In this document: positions 58,244 through 64,000 of the stretch, piece after piece
How the letters are laid out: each line of letters begins with the position of its first letter
Numbering within the stretch: the first letter of the stretch is position 1
From: Aquatica leii
Taxonomy: Eukaryota; Arthropoda; Insecta; Coleoptera; Lampyridae
DNA: 64,000 nucleotides
Reading direction: 5' to 3'
NCBI GenBank assembly: GCA_035610365.1
Contig: CM069432.1
Coordinates: 2,232,001 to 2,296,000 of the forward strand
Notes under the pieces: model-generated
Told to the model about the DNA's origin: nothing
What the model saw: only the letters and a program-made list of their open reading frames with translations
The model's database searches: none
Translations under genes and position numbers: made by a program

Positions 58244-59575
58244 CTGACTTCCAGAAAAATTGCAACACCTAGAAGTTGTTGAACGGTTTTATTGAAATTT
58301 TCACGAAACGTCTATTTTCACGAAACAAAGTGATGATTAAAATTTAAAAACAAAAGAACAAAAGCTTAAAAAGTATTTTTAATAATGAGTTGCTTCGCCA
58401 CAATTTGTAATGCACTCATTTAGACGTCTTGGCATGCTATCAACCAAGTGATCTATAGCTGCTTGTGGTATATCGTCCCAAGCTTCTTGAATCCGTAGCT
58501 GGAGATCGTGTAAGTTATTTAGAGGGTGTGGTAAATACATGTTCAACGGGCGACAAATCAGGCGACCGAGTAGGCCATGGGAAGACGGCAATGTTAGCTT
58601 CTTCCAAAAACCGTGTTGTAGCCCTTGCCGTATGAGGGCGCGCTTTATCCTGCTGGAAAATAGGATTTTGCAACCCCTAAAGATATGGAAGCCCAACTGG
58701 TTGTAGCACATTAGCAATGTAACCAGCTGCGTTTAGGTTGCCGTCAATAAAGACCAAGAGTGATCTGCTACCATAACATATTGCACCCCATATCATAACT
58801 CCTTGAGCGAGGGCTGTGTTGCGTTCCATAAAAAATGTTTTTACGTTCTTCACGTCTGACCCTCCTACGAGCATCGTGGGCCCACAAGCAAAATCGGGAC
58901 TCGTCACTAAACACAATTTGATGCCATTCTTGCGCCCAATTAACCCTTTCGTTGGTCCACTCTAGTCTGCGTAGTCGGTGAAGTGGTGTAAGGGGAAGAG
59001 ATAAAAATGGAGGATATGAACGCAACGCGTAAGATCTTATCCGGCGATAAACAGATGACATTGAGATTCTGAGTTCTATACCTCTTATCCAATCATTTGC
59101 AATTGATCGAATTGTTGAAGATCTGTCTCTTAAGGCCAAAACTCTTAAGCGACGTTCTTCGCGATCTGTAGTCCTCCGAGGACATCCAGATCCACAGCGA
59201 CGAAGTTGTACCCCTTCCTCGGACCATTTGGACCAACATCTCAATACCGATGAAACATTTCGGTTTACACAACGAGCAATTTCTCTTAGCGAAAGTCCGG
59301 CCTCTCTCATACCAATAATAGGGCCACGTTCAAAATCACTTAATTGGACAAAATGTTGATGTTGACGTACTCTCGGCATTGTTATCAAGTTTAGAATGAA
59401 ATTGTGAACAAACAACAACAATTTGCAAACAACAGGAAATAAACAAAAAAACTACTGGCTAGATTTTATTCAAAGTTTAATCATCAGTTTGTTTCATAAA
59501 AATAGACGTTTCCTAAAAATTTCAATAAAAACGTTCAACAACTTCTATGTGTTGCAATTTTTTTAGAAGTCAGTG
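58244..59575 (-). mobile_element. Tc1-like (DD34E) element
   Basis: Inverted repeats of about 105 bp bound the element: left 58244-58352 and right 59471-59575. Both begin ctgacttc and share aaaattgcaacac, agaagttgttgaacg and gaaacgtctatttt. Transposase lies between on the minus strand. The right tip is followed by TATA, shared with the start of the DD41D element. The left tip directly abuts the pogo right end. Confidence 0.88.
58379..59421 (-). pseudogene. Tc1-like transposase, frameshifted and deleted
   Basis: The likely start is MPRVRQHQHFVQLSDFERG, an internal ATG near 59379. The N-terminal paired-like HTH has LSLREIARCVNRNVSSVLRCW and a GRPR-like GCPRRTT hook. The catalytic part shows VFSDESRFCLWAHD (first D), then a frameshift near 58850, QGVMIWGAICYGSRSLLVFI, a stop after PVGLPYL, FQQDKARPHTARATT (second D, with K for the usual N) and SPDLSPVEHV (E, 34 residues on). 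Just after EHV a deletion joins to LHDLQLRIQEAWDDIPQ, and the end is MPRRLNECI-ATHY. It is full length apart from these lesions and inactive. Confidence 0.88.
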
Positions 59576-59579
59576 TATA

Positions 59580-61492
59580 CGTGTGTCCGAAAAGTATGGA
59601 ATATATTATACAGGTCGATAAATATGCACTTTACACAAAAAAGTTGTAAATAAAAGTTGTTTATCACTTAGTTATCTACCACCTGGGAGATATCAATTTA
59701 AATTTTTGCTGTAAACAAAATCGCAACGAATAACACTTACATTTTTTTAAATGGCAAGGCACGTCTTTATTATACTCATTTGATAGTCTTTTTTTCTCTT
59801 TTCAACCATATGAAACTTGAATACCTTTACATCAAAAAATTTTCAAGAAAAACAAGGACATGTCTAACAAATTTATTTTACTGAGCAGTATTAATCAGGT
59901 ACGTAATATGTAGCATTGAAACAATTGAATGCACTTTAGAACACTGTCACACTTTGCTATTTGTTAGTGCTTGAAATATGGCTCAATTATCTGAGAAACA
60001 TAGAATTGAAATTTTAATGATTCTGGGATATGGAGATAGAAGAAGAACCCAAGACGAAGTATGTAATTTATTTAATAACTTGCATCCAGAATTAAACATT
60101 TCGCAGTCCACGGTAAGCAAAATTTGGCGGAAATTTCAAGAGACAGATTCGGTGAAAGATGCGAGTAGAACTGGTAGAACTTTGTCATTAAGTAATGTGG
60201 AACGAGAAAATGTGTTCTTGTCTGTTGAGGAAAATCCACAAATTTCTGTTCGGCAAATTGCTAGAGACCATAATTTGAATAAATCGGTTGTACATGACGT
60301 TTAAAAAAAAATTCATCCTTATAAAGCTTGTGTAGTTCAAGAATTATTTGAAGACGATTTGGACAGAAGGCTGGAGTTTTGTAAAACAATAACAAACAAA
60401 CTTGAACGAGATGCACATTTTCATAAAAATATCCTTTTTACTGATGAGGCCACGTATTGTTTAAACGGCACAATTAACAAACAAAACACACGTTACTGTT
60501 CTTCACAAAATCCTCACTGGTATCTAAAAGGACACACCCAATACCAGCAGAAAGTCAACGTCTGGGTAACAATGATTGGAAGTCAAATTTTGGGGCCATA
60601 TTTTTTTGAAGGTAGTTTAACGGCGAATATTTATCTCGATTTCTTAAGATTTGAGTTAGTTCCTGCTTTGGCCGAGTTATTTCCACATGAAGTAGATCCA
60701 GATATACCTCATAACAGAATATGGCTTCAATAAAACGGGGCACCTCCACATTTTGGAATTAATGTCCGCCACTTTCATAATAATACTTTTCAAAATACAT
60801 GGATAGGCAGAAGAGGTACGATAGAATGGCCTCCTCGCTCGCCGGATTTAGGTCCACTAGATTTTTTTCTTTGGGGCTATATTAAAAGCAAAATTTATGT
60901 AAATAGACCTGATAATGTTGAAGATTTGAAAAATCGCATTAGAGTTGAGATAAGAGCTATAACTCGAGATATGATTTCAAAAGCAATCGATGGTTTTAAA
61001 AATCGAATTTACCACTGTCAAATTATGAATGGTTTACATTTTGAACATTTATTGTAAGTTTAGTTTAAATACATTTTTTTGTTATAACAATTTTATGTAA
61101 AGATATTTAAAGTTTAATATTTGCTATTGTGACAGTGCATTCAATTGTTTCAATACTACATATTACGTACCTGAGTAATACTGCTCAGTAAAATAAATTT
61201 GTTAGACATGTCTTTGTTTTTCTTGAAAATGTTTTGATGTAAAGGTATTCAAGTTTCATATGGTTGAAAAGAGAAAAAAAGGCTCTATCAAATGAGTATA
61301 ATAAAGACGTGCCTTGCCATTTAAAAAAATGTAAGTGTTATTCGTTGCGATTTTGTTTACAGCAAAAATTTAAATTGATATCTCCCAGGTGGTAGATAAC
61401 TAAGTGATAAACAACTTTTATTTACAACTTTTTCGTGTAAAGTGCATATTTATCGACCTGTATAATATATTCCATACTTTTCGAACACACTG
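59580..61492 (+). mobile_element. Second DD41D (rosa-type) element, complete
   Basis: Inverted repeats of about 370-380 bp (59580-59961 and 61121-61492) flank a plus-strand transposase. The right tip reads CAGTGTGTTCGAAAAGTATGG; the left has lost one A (CGTGTGTCCG). TA lies on both sides. The left repeat has an extra tttagaac near 59938 not present on the right. It is clearly a different subfamily from the 18.6-21.4 kb element, but with the same architecture and catalytic spacing. Confidence 0.9.
59978..61057 (+). pseudogene. DD41D transposase with two nonsense codons
   Basis: A single 359-codon frame runs from ATG (MAQLSEKHRIEILMILGYGD) to LHFEHLL at 61057 with taa stops at 60302-60304 and 60731-60733. 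The N-terminal HTH region has ISQSTVSKIWRKF and ISVRQIARDHNLNKS. Catalytic blocks: LFTDEATYCLNG, then WLQ-stop-NGAPPHFG, where the family has QQDGAPPH. Here the second Q codon became a stop and the following D became N, so the second metal ligand is also lost. The third block SPDLGPLDFFLWG is intact, 41 residues later. About half of the residues agree with the 19.4-20.5 kb transposase in the conserved blocks. The start codon lies just inside the left repeat. Confidence 0.9.
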
Positions 61493-62014
61493 TATATACG
61501 TTACGTTTCTGAATTATTTTCTGCAATAACGCAATTTAACTTTCGTCCGATAAATTTTAACAATAAAGACGAGTTGTTTCTACACAAGTTTAAGCTGATA
61601 ATGGAGTAAATTTTGAAATATTGGACATTTACTGTTAATTTTGATATATAAACTAATCGATTACAAATTTTAGCTAGAGATAATTTTATAAAATGTTATG
61701 CTGAAAAAAATGAGTTGCTAGATTAATAATTATGTCTAACAACAAAGATATAAAGACTGTACAAATGGTACTATGAAGGAAGTAAATGCGTTTTTACTGT
61801 ATTTGTTCTTTCTGGTATTCGCTTTAAAAATAAATTTTTAACCGCATAACATTTAATTGAGCGTTAACAACTAATAGCTGAATCTGGTATAAATCCCAAC
61901 AAAGTAAGTCGAAAATAGTAATTGCGCGTTATAAGAAAATTTTATTTATCAAACGTTTCGAATAAATTAACGTAGGAAGTCAAGATTAAAATCAAAATGA
62001 CTATGAAAAAGCGC
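61493..62014. other. AT-rich intergenic stretch
   Basis: No feature was recognised between the DD41D element and the Wnt7 3' end. Confidence 0.4.
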
Positions 62015-62033
62015 GTGGGTGTACATACAAAAC

Positions 62034-62039
62034 TTTATT
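62034..62039 (-). terminator. Candidate Wnt7 polyadenylation signal
   Basis: AATAAA on the minus strand, about 250 nt downstream of the Wnt stop codon. It is a plausible cleavage signal by position alone; the surrounding sequence is AT-rich, so chance occurrence is possible. Confidence 0.4.
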
Positions 62040-62292
62040 ACAAATACATAATTGTACAAATTTGTCATGTATTAAATTAAGTTACACACATATAATAAAT
62101 AATAATATTACAAAAAAATTAATAGTTTCAAATAGATTTTACGTATTTAGTAGTAGAAAATACTGTTAGAAAAACGATTGTTACATTGTTATACAGCAAT
62201 ACAGACGTACAATCTACAAGGTAACTTGGATCATCAAAATTGTCCGAGCACGATATTTACACATCACTGAAACCGAGTTATAATTAAAACGT

Positions 62293-62444
62293 CTACTTGC
62301 AAGTATATTCTTCAGTCCTTTCACTGCAAGTATCGCAATTAACATAACAGCACCAATGGAACTTACACCTACACTGCCAGGTCCTTGTATATTGATGGGT
62401 ATTGTATCCTCTTCCGCAACACATTAATCCACAACCATCTGTAC
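62293..62444 (-). CDS. Wnt7: Wnt7-class Wnt, last coding exon
   Basis: Encodes the C-terminal cysteine-rich domain of a secreted, lipid-modified Wnt ligand, the part that contacts the Frizzled receptor with its second site. The 49 residues after the splice read [36 protein letters not shown] and [11 protein letters not shown]. The YNTHQYT...CSERTE signature is specific to Wnt7 (and Drosophila Wnt2, its counterpart) among Wnt classes. The acceptor is ttacag before 62444 in phase 1, completing the glycine codon begun at 62493. The stop is at 62293-62295. All conserved cysteines are present. Confidence 0.95.
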
Positions 62445-62492
62445 CTGTAACATCCTCGTGTATAATTTTGAAAATCAAATTAAAACACTAAC
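62445..62492 (-). other. 48-bp intron of Wnt7
   Basis: GTTAGT at the 5' end and ...gttacag at the 3' end, phase 1. Removing it joins CNRTSPG to TDGCGLM, which is the continuous sequence expected in Wnt7. At 48 bp it is near the minimum for insect introns. Confidence 0.9.
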
Positions 62493-62857
62493 CTGGAGAT
62501 GTTCTATTGCAAACACGGCCGACAGTGCCTAGAGAACCAGCCGCCAAATCTTTCTCGCAGTAATTAGGCGACATTTGTAGAAACACCAAATCGGCACGTT
62601 TCGGCGATTTTTTAATAGGCATCTTGCCTTTTTTAAGAACGAGGTGCAACTTTCTTCTTTTCTTATTACCGGCATCGGTTTGTCGTGGCCCAGGCGTCGC
62701 AAAACTAGACGCAACTGGTCTTGCCCTATAATACTTCTTCATGAGCGTGTCGCCTATTTGACGAAATGCAGGCAGAGTTTTCCAACAAGTTTTCATCGTG
62801 CAACTTCCAGATACTCCGTGACATTTTGCATTCCGTAATCAAACTTGTTTTAACAAC
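62493..62857 (-). CDS. Wnt7: Wnt7-class Wnt, penultimate exon with apparent 1-bp insertion
   Basis: The acceptor tttttaag before 62857 opens in phase 0 with VVKTSLITEC, then should give KCHGVSGSCTMKTCW, the site of the conserved palmitoleoylated serine (CHGVSGSC). The sequence has four A's where three fit (plus-strand T run at 62824-62827), so the frame breaks inside CKCHG and resumes one base later. Downstream are MKTCWKTLPAFRQIGD, KKRRKLHLVLKKGK, SPKRADLVFLQMSPNYCEKD and GTVGRVCNRTSPG, all well conserved. With one A fewer the exon would be 364 bp and fit both splice phases exactly. Most likely a sequencing or assembly slip at a homopolymer; a real frameshift would destroy the ligand. Upstream exons must lie beyond 62857 and were not found. 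Confidence 0.92.
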
Positions 62858-63880
62858 CTTAAAAAGAAATTTATAAAATTAATTACAGATTTAGATTTAT
62901 GTCTTTGTCAAACACGTGATGCAATTTTAAGCGTAATATTAAATTGATTCCTCATTAACTTAATTAATTACATAGAATTGACTAACCTTTTCATGTTTTA
63001 TTCAGTATTCTATGTAATACAACAGCGAGTGTGATTTTTTTTCTTATAATTTATAAATAAAAGTCTTCACAAATTAACTACAAATGAATTTTAATTTATT
63101 CTTTCGTATTTGTTGTTTTTATTGGTTCATATAATTAGTAAAGATTGTTGATTTATTTTTGGTATAATTAATGATCAAATAAATTATTTATACCTCCAGT
63201 ACGACATGTTTTGCATATTAATTGTATATTTTATATTTTTGAACTTTATAATTGCATAATTAGCGTTTGCCTTCGTGTTAACATCTATGTAAAAAGTATC
63301 GATGACGATTTTCTTATTCATTTCTATAAAAATGACTAAAATATTAAATGTCACGTTGACTTTTATTTGCATTTCTTTAAGTGTTTTAAAGTAGTTCCTT
63401 ATGTGTTATACTAAACGACATTCTTAGAACGTTTAATTGAGAAGTGAAAAAAACGTCATCAATTTTAGAATCTGTAAATTTGTTTTTTAATAACTAATTT
63501 CAATAAAAGTGTTAAATTATTAGTATTTTTTAACAAAAATTAAAAAAAAAACGATACATAGCACAAAGTTTTTAAAGTTTAAACTAAATAGTAGTTAAGA
63601 AGATTTATTGTTTCTCACTGTATTCATTATAGTCAAAATTTATCTGTGCCGTACATTTATGTAAAATTATATATATTCTTTGTTATGAGTAAATAAAAAT
63701 TAGTTTCTTATTTTAACAAAGCAAAAATCTTAATGACCTGTCAAAAAAATGTTTACATACCATACAAAGTTTCACGGTTTGGTTTTTACGATTTGTTATT
63801 TATATATATAAGTTTAACTTTATTCATTGCCATTTGGCTTACAAATTTGGTCGTGTTGTCTATACATATATATTACATTT
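62858..63880. other. AT-rich stretch, probably Wnt7 intron
   Basis: No coding similarity was recognised. Because the Wnt exon at 62493-62857 is preceded by a good acceptor, at least the adjoining part is intron of that gene. Confidence 0.5.
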
Positions 63881-63882
63881 TC

Positions 63883-64000
63883 TTATCCCTTCTCCCCCCT
63901 TAACTTTTTCCTCCTGCTCCATACTTCCTCCATCCATTCCGCTCCTTTTCCGTTTTCATCTAAGATATCCACTGTTTTCATCACCTTTTCTCTTAGTTCC
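63883..64000 (-). pseudogene. 3' end of another purine-rich LINE
   Basis: Entering from the right edge, the minus strand reads ELREKVMKTVDILDENGKG, AEWMEEVWSRRKKLRGEKG, stop. The pattern E-L-R-E ... I-L-x-E-x-G-x-G ... M-E-E-V matches the C-terminal tail of the LINE relic at 15370-15470. The plus strand is correspondingly C/T-rich from 63886 to the window edge. The rest of the element is outside the window. It lies in the presumed Wnt7 intron, in the same orientation as the gene. Confidence 0.7.

Larger units (their letters stand above)
55933..58246 (+). mobile_element. Pogo/Tigger-like DNA transposon, 5'-truncated
   Basis: The left end is cut where the gypsy relic stops, so the element lacks its left terminal repeat and the first codons. 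The right end is placed at 58246, where gtgggacagtttaccctactg reads inversely as CAGTAGGGTAAACTGTCCCAC, a typical pogo/Tigger tip. A 15-bp perfect inverted repeat sits about 200 bp inside (57998-58012 and 58042-58056). The adjoining Tc1 element starts immediately. Confidence 0.8.

Noticed and set aside
1-64000. tRNA, rRNA or CRISPR features
   Set aside because: No cloverleaf-like A/B box pair, conserved rRNA stretch or regularly spaced short direct-repeat array was recognised by eye; a covariance-model scan would be needed to exclude small RNAs.

Overview
The window looks like nuclear DNA of an insect, AT-rich and crowded with transposons. Only two stretches are clearly host genes, both on the minus strand: the 5' coding exon of the active-zone scaffold gene bruchpilot/ELKS (41221-41931), and the last two exons of a Wnt7-class Wnt (62293-62857, the class that includes Drosophila Wnt2). 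Nearly all else with coding character is transposable-element (TE) sequence, mostly broken. The order cannot be fixed from this sequence alone. No rRNA, tRNA or CRISPR array was recognised.

Layout. 0.5-3.3 kb: mariner relic, RTE-like LINE relic and a Penelope 3' fragment. 4.9-9.0 kb: CR1/Jockey-type LINE with an uninterrupted 934-codon EN-RT ORF. 9.2-10.5 kb: Penelope-like element (PLE) with an internal deletion. 12.4-15.5 kb: RTE endonuclease piece and a purine-rich LINE. 15.6 kb: short GC-rich minisatellite. 18.6-21.4 kb: complete DD41D (rosa-type) Tc1/mariner element with roughly 770-bp inverted repeats. 22.8-27.5 kb: DUF4371/ZMYM-type hAT relic, apparently split by a CMC-like (CACTA/Chapaev-like) DNA transposon. 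29.7 kb: mariner 5' end. 30.2-39.6 kb: hAT element bounded by an exact 8-bp target duplication and swollen by a Harbinger-like insertion, a second hAT fragment and a BEL/Pao retrotransposon.

41.2-42.1 kb holds the bruchpilot exon and a GC-richer leader. Because its downstream exons lie at lower coordinates and none was recognised, the 0-41 kb TE field is probably bruchpilot intron. 43-50 kb is a very AT-rich array of degenerate long-period repeats. 52.6-61.5 kb is a second TE pile-up: Penelope, BEL/Pao, Ty3/gypsy, pogo, Tc1 and a second DD41D element, the last three joined end to end at TA sites. 62.0-62.9 kb is the Wnt7 3' end. The window closes with the 3' end of another purine-rich LINE on the minus strand.

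The two host genes act in unrelated processes, synaptic active-zone assembly and secreted Wnt signalling. Nothing suggests functional coupling; they are only same-strand neighbours about 20 kb apart. Almost all TE proteins carry nonsense codons or frameshifts. The exceptions are the LINE ORF2 at 5.2-8.0 kb and, nearly so, the two DD41D transposases, each with two in-frame stops and no frameshift.
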